Virus record (IMG/VR): IMGVR_UViG_3300037171_000041 | Span: 1-42,336 of that record | Length of the DNA stretch: 42,336 nucleotides | From: a virus | Strand: one strand, 5' to 3' | Shown here: positions 21,996-30,245 of the stretch, piece by piece | How positions within the stretch are numbered: position 1 is the first letter of the stretch | How the letters are laid out: the number at the start of each line of letters is the position of its first letter | Notes under the pieces: generated by a model | What the model was told of the DNA's origin: nothing | What the model saw: the letters and a program-made list of their open reading frames with translations, nothing else | Database searches by the model: none | Translations under genes and position numbers: made by a program

Positions 21996-23752
21996 GTACT
22001 GATAGCCCAAGTTCCGGCCGGCGAGCAAGTCGAGGTTACGGTTGGGGTCACCGAAAAAGTGTCGCCCGGTGGCACTACGAATGTAAAACTTACGCCGGGG
22101 CTATTGCTGCACTCGTTAGCGATCTCCCCTCCATTGAAGGTCAGTCCCGCATCGGTAAAAGCTGCCTGGTATTGGCCCCCCGTCCCCGACGTCCCAGTCA
22201 ATGAGATACTGACAATTTCCGTCACTGCGTAGCTGGCGCAATTCGTGTACGTGGTTGAAGCGGCATAGGTTGAAGTGGTGGGGCAACTTGTTCCGCCGCT
22301 ACATGACGCGGTCAGGCAGTTCGTGAGCCCGCTCACAACTCCAGCGGTCGAAGAGCCGACCGAGTTCCAGCTCGTGCCGTTGAAGACGCCGATCGCGGTT
22401 GTACAGGAAGACCCTCCGGAAGCAACCGTCGGAGCCTCTAGGAAATTTGTGGGCCAGACAAAGCTCCTGTTACCTGTTGAGTCCTGGCAGATATTGAAGT
22501 TGATTACCTGCCCGAAGAATCCGCTCGTCAGGGTGCTGGACGTGACGTCACCAGTCAGCGTCATGTTAAATTGGTTGTAAATGCCCGCATTGAAGACCGG
22601 CGTCGCGCTGAAGACAACCGCCTGTGGGCTGTAGGGGTAGGTTGTGTTGGCCTGAATCCAATTGGTGCCGTTATAGACGAAGACGGGGGTTATGCAGGCA
22701 TTCGGCGCTGCGGGCACGGCGGGAGGGTTCAGGAACGAGGGATCCCACGTGAACGTAAATCCGCCAACGCTGTTTTGACAGATATAGGTCATGATCTCCT
22801 GACCTAAAACTGCGCCCGTAAGCGTCATCGTCGTGTTTTGGTTGAGCGTGAGCGAAAAAATATAGTAGGGATCGACCGCGAAGGTCACAGCGGAGTCTGG
22901 CGTCACCACGTCGTATGTGGCGGCTGTCTGCGGGCCGAGTGCGTTGACATATTGCCACAGCGCGCCATCAAAGAAGAACATCGGGGTGATACAACCGTTG
23001 GGGGTAGTCGGCAGCGTGGGGGGGTGCACGAAGCCTGAGGGCCAGGCGAAAGTGTATCCGCCTGTAGCGTTCTGGCATAGATCAAACTGAATGAATTGGC
23101 CAGCCAATCCGCCGCTCACGGTCGATGAGGAGACGTTGGCGGTAAGCGTCATGGTAAAGGTTGTGTAGGACCCGGCGTCGAACACGGGCTCTGCCGCAAA
23201 TGTCATAGCATCGACTTTGCCCGCAATTTCTGTGAAGCTGCCGGCCGCCGGTGTTCCGCCGGATGTGCCGATTGGACCATTGAAATATGTGCCGTTTACC
23301 GGTCCCGGTGTCGTTCCGCCAATGGTGCCGTCATCGAACGTCGAAGTCGTGATGGTGGAACTCTCAATCGTTGCGCCTGAAATCACGCCGCCGATCCACT
23401 CGCTGCCTGGAACCTGATCAACTGACCATTGCTGCACGCCAGTCGAGCAATTTGTTCCGCCATAGCTGAAGGCGATGAATTTGTATGTTTCCGGACCCAG
23501 CCACATGACGGCGCTGCCGGTTGAGTCGAGAATCACCGGATTTGTGTTGGGCGTCCCGCCAGTGTAATCCGTGTATGTGGCTTGCGGGGTCGATGTTCCC
23601 CCCGCATAGGTAAAAACGCAGCCATTCGCGAGCGGCACGCCATTGGGATCGACAGCAGTAAATCGCGGCGTGCGAAACGGAGACACGGATACTGAAGCCG
23701 CTACTGCGATTGGCAGCGCCAGGAAAATCGAAAGTAACGCTAATCTGCGCAT
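21977..23752 (-). CDS. Tail fibre-like protein with signal peptide and triplicated domain
   Basis: 591 residues. Signal peptide RRLALLSIFLALPIAVAA. Then a widespread phage tail-spike N-domain (FTAVDPNGVPLANGCVFTYA, TGGTPNTNPVILDSTGSAV, 30-130). Three copies of a roughly 95-residue module follow (each with FTMTLTANVSSSTV / TWDPSFLNPPAVP-like and a CIT/CTT motif ending in F-G-W), about 180-480. C-terminal domain with CSNSPGVSFTFVVPPGD. RBS AAGGA. Likely receptor-binding. Confidence 0.75.
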   Translation of the reverse strand: MRRLALLSIFLALPIAVAASVSVSPFRTPRFTAVDPNGVPLANGCVFTYAGGTSTPQATYTDYTGGTPNTNPVILDSTGSAVMWLGPETYKFIAFSYGGTNCSTGVQQWSVDQVPGSEWIGGVISGATIESSTITTSTFDDGTIGGTTPGPVNGTYFNGPIGTSGGTPAAGSFTEIAGKVDAMTFAAEPVFDAGSYTTFTMTLTANVSSSTVSGGLAGQFIQFDLCQNATGGYTFAWPSGFVHPPTLPTTPNGCITPMFFFDGALWQYVNALGPQTAATYDVVTPDSAVTFAVDPYYIFSLTLNQNTTMTLTGAVLGQEIMTYICQNSVGGFTFTWDPSFLNPPAVPAAPNACITPVFVYNGTNWIQANTTYPYSPQAVVFSATPVFNAGIYNQFNMTLTGDVTSSTLTSGFFGQVINFNICQDSTGNRSFVWPTNFLEAPTVASGGSSCTTAIGVFNGTSWNSVGSSTAGVVSGLTNCLTASCSGGTSCPTTSTYAASTTYTNCASYAVTEIVSISLTGTSGTGGQYQAAFTDAGLTFNGGEIANECSNSPGVSFTFVVPPGDTFSVTPTVTSTCSPAGTWAISTWAEVH

Positions 23753-23789
23753 TGTAATTCCTTGGCTTTCTCCCTGCTCGTGTGGAGCA

Positions 23790-24026
23790 TCAATCTCCGT
23801 TGCAGTTGTAGTAGAGCGCCGGTGTTCCCGTGGTCACGTAGGTAAACGTCACCGCCGTTTTGCTGATTGCGCTCACGTAGGGAAGCGCGGTTGAAGTGCC
23901 CGCGCTCACCGTGCAATTCGCCCATGTTCCCCACGCCACGCCGAAAGTTAAAGTCGTTGCGGTTGAAGCGGTGCCTGTGGCGATGATTCCGGCGTTGTCC
24001 GTGCCGCGAGTAAGGGAGCCGGCCCC
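23790..24026 (-). pseudogene. Orphan C-terminal domain of a tail-fibre protein (no start)
   Basis: An open frame of 78 residues without a start codon, directly after a TGA. RGTDNAGIIATGTAS and the strand-rich remainder ending ALYYNCNGD match the usual C-terminal cap of phage tail-fibre proteins. It lies in the -1 frame relative to the end of the gene starting at 24190. Best read as the relic of a lost fibre gene after deletion and fusion. A -1 frameshift producing a fusion protein is possible but no classic slippery heptamer is visible. Confidence 0.65.
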
Positions 24027-24190
24027 TCATGCCCAAACTCATTCCAGAACGCCACGGCCGCCACTGGGGTACCATCGGGATACGTTGCCCCCTCCATGAA
24101 TCCCACTTCAACTGAACCGCCTCCCAATTTCCGAACGAGATCTTGCAAATGCTTTGTGACTCGTTCGGACATCGGAATCGAGCGTTTCAT
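23948..24190 (-). pseudogene. Neck/virion-morphogenesis-like protein, C-terminus replaced
   Basis: 80 residues. RVTKHLQDLVRKLGGGSVEV, GFMEGATYPDGTPVAAVA and FWNEFGHEGP match small phage head-tail/neck proteins, which continue with a PRPFF-type ending of about 60-100 residues. Here the match stops at GHEGP and an unrelated, out-of-frame tail follows (APLLAARTTPESSPQ). The frame break coincides with the start of the orphan fibre C-domain. May still be translated, but is probably not functional. Confidence 0.6.
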
Positions 24191-24191
24191 C

Positions 24192-25799
24192 TTAATACGT
24201 CACCCAATTTGTTCCGTTGCAGACCACCGGGGATTGCACCGTGCTGCCACCGGTGTATGTTCCCAGGAATGTTGGTATGGTGGCATCGCTCACCTGTAGT
24301 TGGACTCCAGTTGTTGATGCTCCGCAAGTTGGCAATGGCGTTCCAGCGACACTGTAAAGGATGTTTGTTTGGATGCCGTTTGTGTACTGCCAAAACCCAG
24401 CCGCGACCGAATAATCTGAAGAGATGTTGATATTCCCCAGAACCGGCGTCCCTGAAACGATCAAGGGAGTGGATGTCCTTGTGAGCGCGTTTCCGCTCAA
24501 ATTACTGCTGAGTCCGTCGTCGGTCTGCAATGTAATGCTTGAATAGAAATCGGCCCCGGAAGTGGAAACAGCCGAGTTGTGAATCGTGACTCCTCCAGCA
24601 AACGACGTTCCGGAAATTCCTATTGCAACGGCGAATTCAATATCAGATATGCTCCCGTTGGAGTTCTCTGCTGATCCGGCTATTAGTTGCACGTTAACCA
24701 CGCCGGTTAGCTGATAGCTGTCCACGTCGGTGCTTTGCAACACCACATTGCCGCTTGTACCGTTGACGACAACAAATCCATTTCCGTAATAATTGGCTAC
24801 CTTCGCAATGGGAGCATTTATCAAAATTGAGGTATACCCGCCGTTGGGTAGAGTGTTGCCCTGTTCGACATCGTTATCCAATTCCGTGTTAGGGCCTTCT
24901 ATGTCAAAAAGTGCTGGCGTCCCAGTTGCGGATGTTTGATATATCCCCAAATCTCGGATAAGAGATGCTGTGCAATTCGATGACGTGGTGACACCACTCC
25001 CGGTTCCGGCGTAGTTGAAAATTTGACCATTGCCGTAGATGGCGTTATATCCGAACAGATTGGACGCGCTACAAAGCGTAATGCCCACAGTACCAAGATT
25101 GCACTGCGTCGGCGGGGATGGGCCAACCGGAATCATAATGGCCGCGTTCTGATCGAGCGCGGCCTGAATCGCCACGTGATCATCGGTTGAGCCGTCGCAT
25201 TTCGCCGAGTAGGGTGGTTGTGTTACGTCCACAGCGAAGGGCGGAACATAAGCGAGCGCCCCGGAGCCACTATTGGTCAAAACACCGAAAGAGTTAGCTG
25301 GAAGAGGATTGCCGTTGAGACCGGTGACGGTCGGATCGGGAAAACTTCCACCAAGATCACCGCCAGCCGCCCCGACGGCGTCCAGACCGGCTGTAGCAAC
25401 TGAGGCGGCGATAACGGCGGCGCCACTCGTATAGCTGCTTGCGTAGACGCAAATCTGCGTGAGGCCAGCCGGATTGATGGTCCATGTCCCATTTGAAGTT
25501 GTGGAGGTAACGGGACTTCCGGATGGGATTGGTTGGGCACTGACACTTACCCATGTCGAGCCATTGACTGAGCCGACAAATTGCAGGGTGCCGACCCACG
25601 TTCCGGAAATTGTCGCCGCATAGGCAGAGGCAGTTGGCGGTAGCACCAGGTAGACATATCCCGCGCCGGCCCCGGAGCACGAAGAGGTTTGCAGCGTGAT
25701 TTTTCCGTAGGTGCTAAGAGATGGATTCTGGGCGCGGAGAGGCAATGACCATCCAAAGATAGTCAAAATGCCCGCGAAAAGCCATTTAGAAATAGTCAT
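24192..25799 (-). CDS. Tail spike-like protein with signal peptide and beta-helix
   Basis: 535 residues from ATG at 25799 overlapping the previous stop (ATGA). Signal peptide TISKWLFAGILTIFGWSLPL, cleavage before QNPS. Domain about 28-170 (ATISGTWVGTLQFVGSVNGS) resembles the N-domain of the 815-residue spike. From about 230 a pectate-lyase-like helix (AKCDGSTDDHVAIQAALDQN, the usual start of such helices in phage spikes). C-terminal domain CNGTNWVTY. Likely glycan-binding or depolymerase. Confidence 0.75.
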   Translation of the reverse strand: MTISKWLFAGILTIFGWSLPLRAQNPSLSTYGKITLQTSSCSGAGAGYVYLVLPPTASAYAATISGTWVGTLQFVGSVNGSTWVSVSAQPIPSGSPVTSTTSNGTWTINPAGLTQICVYASSYTSGAAVIAASVATAGLDAVGAAGGDLGGSFPDPTVTGLNGNPLPANSFGVLTNSGSGALAYVPPFAVDVTQPPYSAKCDGSTDDHVAIQAALDQNAAIMIPVGPSPPTQCNLGTVGITLCSASNLFGYNAIYGNGQIFNYAGTGSGVTTSSNCTASLIRDLGIYQTSATGTPALFDIEGPNTELDNDVEQGNTLPNGGYTSILINAPIAKVANYYGNGFVVVNGTSGNVVLQSTDVDSYQLTGVVNVQLIAGSAENSNGSISDIEFAVAIGISGTSFAGGVTIHNSAVSTSGADFYSSITLQTDDGLSSNLSGNALTRTSTPLIVSGTPVLGNINISSDYSVAAGFWQYTNGIQTNILYSVAGTPLPTCGASTTGVQLQVSDATIPTFLGTYTGGSTVQSPVVCNGTNWVTY

Positions 25800-25978
25800 G
25801 GGTTGATTGCTTTCTGAAGCGCCGCGATTTGGGCCTGAAGAGTGGCGATGGTAGCCTCGTGGCTCACAAGTTGCGCCTGGATCGATGCCATCTGATTCTG
25901 GCCCATCAATGTGAAGCCACTCGGCTGCTTCGGATCGATATACTTGACCGAGAACTGGAACGGAGCCGTATTCGCCAT
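25796..25978 (-). CDS. Small coiled-coil protein
   Basis: 60 residues. FQFSVKYIDPKQPSGFTLM then a heptad-like helix (SHEATIATLQAQIAALQKAI). Both ends overlap neighbours (TAATG upstream, ATGA downstream), so it is a real operon member. It could be a trimerising adaptor between the DNA-stabilisation protein and the spike; not recognised. Confidence 0.65.
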   Translation of the reverse strand: MANTAPFQFSVKYIDPKQPSGFTLMGQNQMASIQAQLVSHEATIATLQAQIAALQKAINP

Positions 25979-27513
25979 TACGTGATTTCCTCATAGCGCT
26001 GGCTCAAGCGTTGCTGTGGAAGCTGATAGAGCGATCCGGCCTTAAGGTACGCATCGACAATGCGCCACGGCACCGGATCGGTTACCGAAACCTCATAGAC
26101 GCGATCACGCGCCTGTCCAAGCCGGTTCCAGTAGACGCGCTGCCGATATTCTCCCGTCTGACCCGCCGAACGAACGTATTCATTGCTCCAAGTCCTGCCG
26201 CCATCGTTCGACCACCGCAATATCATTTGGGGGCCGCGAGGCTCGCCGGCGCCGTCAAGCAGTGGCGGCATTGGGCCGTCTCCTACTTCGACATCGACCT
26301 GGAGGAAGCTGTGAAAGATGCGAACCTGCTCAACCGAGATATGCGGCGCGCGCCGAACGCGGCGAATCGGCTGTCCATTGTCCTGATAAGTGTAGATCGA
26401 CATGGCGTAGATAACGCCGGTGTTCCAGTCGCCTACGAGGTTCTGACCAAAGCAAAAGGCATGGCAAGTCGAGTTATGAGCCGTCCATCCGCTCGGCGAT
26501 TGTGGTGACCAGTGTCCGCGTTCATGCCACATTTGCGTGGCAGTATCGTATACCCAGGTGGCACCGAATCCCTGATTGGCGCTCGGAAAGCGCAGAACCC
26601 AAAAGGTGTGCCCCTGATCGCGGTAAGCGTAGCCAATCGCATCAGTTCCCCGACTTGGATATGCCGCCCAAGCGGTTTCTACCGCATGATTCGAGATGCG
26701 AGAAGGGGAATATCCGTTCGCCCGCCATGCGATCCCGATGCCGGTCTGGTAGCCGCCGATCCAGGAAGGCGTATTATCCAATACCGCGAGAGAGCTTGGA
26801 GCGCTGATGCCCTCTTCCATGAAAGCGCCCGGAATCACATCGAACGGCGTTACGGCGCTGGCCCCAGAGTTGTAATAGACCTGCGCATGACCATTGAGCC
26901 CGTAGACCCAAAGCTGATTGAAGGCGCTCACGATAGCTGCGACGTTCTCCGGGAACACCAGAACTTGCTCGACGCCAAGAGGATTCCAGGTCGTACCGTC
27001 TAGCAGCGCAGATACCTGGAATTTGTTGCTGTTGGCCAGCAAAGCCACAAAGTAGCCCGAGCAGTAGACCACCATCGATACGGTGCCTTGAAGCCCAAGA
27101 ATCGGACCACTCAGTACATTGGCAGTCAGATCCAAGGAGTACAGATTCCCGGCGGAACATACAACCAGTTGATTTCCGTCTGCCCCATTTGAAGCCATTG
27201 TTACTTGGTTATAGTCGTCACCGATGTTGCCCCGGTTATTGTTTGAGCCGTCTTTATAGACCTCGTAAAGGTTTGGGCCGCCCACTGCAAACAGGCGTCC
27301 ATCAATCGCCAACATGCCGCGCACAGCCCTCGTAGGGGCAATGAGCGACGGAAGAGCAGCAAAGACCGACAAGCCGGGCGTAGGATAAAGCGCCATCGCG
27401 GATTTACCGAGCTGGCTCTCGATCGACTCCGGATACCAATTCATCGCCTGCTGGCAATCGGCGGTGATCGACTGCGACGTGTACGAAGGTCCACAGAACC
27501 CAAAGCGTCCCAT
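25978..27513 (-). CDS. Packaged-DNA stabilisation protein, P22 gp10-like (tail hub)
   Basis: 511 residues from the ATG overlapping the stop of the gp4-like gene. FGFCGPSYTSQSITADCQQA, MNWYPESIESQLGKS and LYPTPGLSVFAALPS are the family start, followed by a repeated-blade/propeller-like central part (VAAIVSAFNQLWVYGLNGHA) and a C-terminal QRVYWNRLGQARDRVYEVSV domain. In P22 gp10 closes the portal channel and carries the tail needle/spike. The frame is open upstream to 27924, but the overlap ATG is preferred. Confidence 0.8.
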   Translation of the reverse strand: MGRFGFCGPSYTSQSITADCQQAMNWYPESIESQLGKSAMALYPTPGLSVFAALPSLIAPTRAVRGMLAIDGRLFAVGGPNLYEVYKDGSNNNRGNIGDDYNQVTMASNGADGNQLVVCSAGNLYSLDLTANVLSGPILGLQGTVSMVVYCSGYFVALLANSNKFQVSALLDGTTWNPLGVEQVLVFPENVAAIVSAFNQLWVYGLNGHAQVYYNSGASAVTPFDVIPGAFMEEGISAPSSLAVLDNTPSWIGGYQTGIGIAWRANGYSPSRISNHAVETAWAAYPSRGTDAIGYAYRDQGHTFWVLRFPSANQGFGATWVYDTATQMWHERGHWSPQSPSGWTAHNSTCHAFCFGQNLVGDWNTGVIYAMSIYTYQDNGQPIRRVRRAPHISVEQVRIFHSFLQVDVEVGDGPMPPLLDGAGEPRGPQMILRWSNDGGRTWSNEYVRSAGQTGEYRQRVYWNRLGQARDRVYEVSVTDPVPWRIVDAYLKAGSLYQLPQQRLSQRYEEIT

Positions 27514-28484
27514 TACGGATTCGGCATTCCAGAATAGTAGTTGTAGTCGCTCATATTGTTCTGCACCCCAGGCATTCCCACATCCCCGGTGAGGCCGCGC
27601 GGGGACTTGATGTTGTTCGACTGCACTGACTTGATGGCCAGCCTCCAGTTGTCTTCCTGTTGTGCCGTCCAACTTCCCTGAAACGGTCCCACCATATCCC
27701 GCGCCAATTGCATCGTCACGGCGTCCTGGTAGCCGGGCGGAAGACTGAAGTTGTAATTCAGGCTCGGAAACTGAGGAATTGTGCCCCAAATAGCCAATCG
27801 AATCAGATAGGCATAATTCGGAACGGGCCACAGATAGATTGATCCATTCGGCCAGTCGGCATCGTAATAAAGGTCGGTCGGGATGTCGGTTTGGAGATTC
27901 TTGACGCGAACATTCATCCACCACTCGCGATCCCGGATATTCATCGGAATATCGACGTATTCTTGGACGCTCATGTTATTCAAAACGAGATTTGCCTGCA
28001 AAATCTTCTGCGGCCGCTGCCCCATATTGGGTGTGGCGAAGGTGGGAGCCGAATTCGCGGTTAAGACAACCGTTCCGGTATCGGCTGCGAGCCCTACCGC
28101 ACCGCCGATCAGCGGAATGCTGAACTTTGCCGCCGTCGCAGACTGAACGTTTCCGGTTCCATTCAGACCATTTATCGAGTTTGAAACCGTTACTGACTGC
28201 CCATTGGTGAAATTATTGGCGCAGAAATACGTCGCGACATTGTTAGCGCGCTCACTTTGCGTCAGTTGGCCTTGCGGCCCAATGGTGTGGGGATTTAGAC
28301 CGGGAACAAGCGTATAGGTGGGCAGGCCGGTGTCGTAGATGAACGGCTTGCGCGCCGCCCATCTATCGACTATCCGGTTGAGCTTTGCCAGCGCAAAAGT
28401 CGCGTCCGCAGAGCTGGGTCCTTCCTGAATCGCTATTGCATTGATTTCCTGAAGGGCACCGGTGATGATGTCAAGTGCCGTCAC
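27513..28484 (-). CDS. Head-to-tail adaptor, P22 gp4-like
   Basis: 323 residues, GTG start in a GTGA overlap. DIITGALQEINAIAIQEGPS, LAKLNRIVDRWAARKPFIY and PNYAYLIRLAIWGTIPQFPS, with LPPGYQDAVTMQLARDM, match the tail-accessory-factor gp4 family. These proteins bind the portal after packaging. Longer than P22 gp4, with an inserted strand-rich domain (about 65-145). Context between capsid and gp10-like genes agrees. Confidence 0.75.
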   Translation of the reverse strand: MTALDIITGALQEINAIAIQEGPSSADATFALAKLNRIVDRWAARKPFIYDTGLPTYTLVPGLNPHTIGPQGQLTQSERANNVATYFCANNFTNGQSVTVSNSINGLNGTGNVQSATAAKFSIPLIGGAVGLAADTGTVVLTANSAPTFATPNMGQRPQKILQANLVLNNMSVQEYVDIPMNIRDREWWMNVRVKNLQTDIPTDLYYDADWPNGSIYLWPVPNYAYLIRLAIWGTIPQFPSLNYNFSLPPGYQDAVTMQLARDMVGPFQGSWTAQQEDNWRLAIKSVQSNNIKSPRGLTGDVGMPGVQNNMSDYNYYSGMPNP

Positions 28485-29008
28485 GCTGCGCCGGCATCCT
28501 TGCGCGGTCTACCTGGCTTACGCCGCAATTGATCATCTGCGCGGGCCGCCTCAGCCTCGTAGGCCCGCGAGAGCGTGTCTTCCAGATCCGCGCGGAATTC
28601 AGGCGCATCTTCTCGCCAGCCGTCTGCCAGATACTCGGCGAGGTCACTTTCGTTGTGCACTATGATAGTAACCACCTTCGCCCGCACGTGGACCCGCTCT
28701 TCGATGACGGAACTGCCCACAATGGCGCTCTTGGTCACCTCGTGAGCGGGCTCGCTCTGCTCGTGATTGTAGAGCATCTTCGGGAATTTCTGGTACCGGT
28801 ACGGCACCTTTGGCGGATCGTTGAGATTGTGGATCTGAACCGGTTTGCGGTCGTTGTCATAGCGCTGCAGGATAGAGCGCATCTGTTCTGCTTCAACAGG
28901 CGTCAATGCTTGTGACATAGGAACTCCGTAGCAGGCCGCTAATTGCTCCTGCCGTTGTTTCTTGTTCAAGTTTGATGGGCGATATAGCCCAGGTTCTGGG
29001 ATGGGCAT
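28481..29008 (-). CDS. Hypothetical virion-region protein
   Basis: 175 residues, mostly charged helices (EAEQMRSILQRYDNDRKPVQ, LAEYLADGWREDAPEFRADL), basic C-terminus (RRKPGRPRKDAG). Overlaps both neighbours (TAATG, GTGA). A YLADGW motif echoes the LDAAIADGF segment of the next gene, a style common in phage capsid-operon proteins. No family named. Confidence 0.6.
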   Translation of the reverse strand: MPIPEPGLYRPSNLNKKQRQEQLAACYGVPMSQALTPVEAEQMRSILQRYDNDRKPVQIHNLNDPPKVPYRYQKFPKMLYNHEQSEPAHEVTKSAIVGSSVIEERVHVRAKVVTIIVHNESDLAEYLADGWREDAPEFRADLEDTLSRAYEAEAARADDQLRRKPGRPRKDAGAA

Positions 29009-29448
29009 TACTGAGCTGCGGCGCGCTCTTCGGCGGTCGGCTCAAATGGCACGGGCGCTTGATCGACACCTACACCGTATGAGCCGGGGTAATCCTTGCC
29101 GTCGCTGCTGAATGTCCAGTTGTCGGGGCCAGACCCGTACCGGTCTGTGCCGCTGCCATCCGAGACGCCTTTAGCGGAGAATCCGTCCGCGATGGCCGCA
29201 TCCAGCTCATCCTGCGACTTGACGACCCGAGATTCCGTGGTGACCAGGGTTTCGGATACTTCCACTGGGGCGGGCGCAACCATCTTCTTGACGACAGTCT
29301 TGTTTTCCCGGTAAACGGTCGTCGGGAAAGCCGCGTAGGGCACCTGTGGATCAGGAAACGCCGACACGGGCGTGTTCTGTCCTTGCGCCTTAAAGCCGTG
29401 AGGATCGTAATTCGCGTTCTCGGCTTTCAATTGATCGGTAAGGGTCAT
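29008..29448 (-). CDS. Hypothetical capsid-operon protein
   Basis: 146 residues from ATG behind AAGGAGCATT. TLTDQLKAENANYDPHG, FPTTVYRENKTVVKKMVA, then SQDELDAAIADGFSAKG and an acidic, Pro-rich end. First gene after the terminator at 29459-29485. Probably a minor head or connector protein. Confidence 0.6.
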   Translation of the reverse strand: MTLTDQLKAENANYDPHGFKAQGQNTPVSAFPDPQVPYAAFPTTVYRENKTVVKKMVAPAPVEVSETLVTTESRVVKSQDELDAAIADGFSAKGVSDGSGTDRYGSGPDNWTFSSDGKDYPGSYGVGVDQAPVPFEPTAEERAAAQ

Positions 29449-29458
29449 AATGCTCCTT

Positions 29459-29485
29459 AAAAAGCGGGGCACCTTGCGATGCCCC
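29459..29485 (-). terminator. Intrinsic terminator inside the capsid block
   Basis: On the minus strand GGGGCA pairs with TGCCCC (29480-29485 and 29466-29471 in plus coordinates, 8-nt loop) and is followed by GC and five U residues. It lies between the signal-peptide gene (29493) and the gene at 29008, so it can lower expression of genes downstream of coat. Confidence 0.7.
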
Positions 29486-29492
29486 ACCAGAA

Positions 29493-30236
29493 TTACGGCT
29501 CGAAGCGCGGCACATCGAGCAGGTAGGTACCTGCTGCCGGTGTGCAAGCCGCGGCTGTAAGGGTTGTGAAATACAAGCTCACCGTGTTGGCTGCCGACAC
29601 CGATGCGCTCGTGAGAGGGCACAGGGAGGTAGCTGCAGGCTGGCTTGCCACAATGATGGGCTCTCCTACAACGAGGCCCGCCACTGTGAAGGTTTGCGCA
29701 GCGGTCTGAATGGCCGCCGAACTCGCCGCTGGGGTGATTGACCCAGTGGTTAGAAGCGGCTCCCAGTTATACACCCCACTTGAAAGGGTGACGCAATTCC
29801 AGTAACTGACCTTCGACTGATAGGCCGGGCCAATTACCAGAGTGGGGTTGTACGTGATAGACGGGGTGCAAGTCCCCTGCGGAATCGAACTCAGGAAGAC
29901 ATTCGGACTCCCCACCCACACGACAGCCGCCGCGTTATGCGCTACCGCTTTGGTGCCATTGGCGCCGCGCACTACCGTGATGGATTTCCCGCTCAGCGAC
30001 TCGACCGTCAACGCTTCCTTGTCAATGACAAGAGTCGTGTTGAAGCCGGGTGTCTGAGAGGGGCCGCCAAAAGCGTTGGGTGCGACGATTCCGGTAGCGG
30101 AAACCACCTGAATCACCTGTTGTACCCTATCCGTTGCACCGGATAGGGTGGTTTGAGTCAAGGCCGTCTGCGCTACCGAAAACACCGGAAACACAAGGAA
30201 AGCCAGGAGGGAGAAGGTTTTAATGAATTTGTTCAT
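29493..30236 (-). CDS. Signal-peptide-bearing coat-adjacent protein (possible decoration)
   Basis: 247 residues. Begins NKFIKTFSLLAFLVFPVFSV, a Sec signal with cleavage before QTALTQ. The mature part has the phage beta-fold segment IDKEALTVESLSGKSITVVR followed by GANGTKAVAHNAA, typical of small capsid-associated or adhesion folds. AAGGAGAAACC before ATG. Placed directly after coat, where decoration proteins usually lie, but export would remove it from the cytoplasm. Confidence 0.65.
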   Translation of the reverse strand: MNKFIKTFSLLAFLVFPVFSVAQTALTQTTLSGATDRVQQVIQVVSATGIVAPNAFGGPSQTPGFNTTLVIDKEALTVESLSGKSITVVRGANGTKAVAHNAAAVVWVGSPNVFLSSIPQGTCTPSITYNPTLVIGPAYQSKVSYWNCVTLSSGVYNWEPLLTTGSITPAASSAAIQTAAQTFTVAGLVVGEPIIVASQPAATSLCPLTSASVSAANTVSLYFTTLTAAACTPAAGTYLLDVPRFEP

Positions 30237-30245
30237 GGTTTCTCC

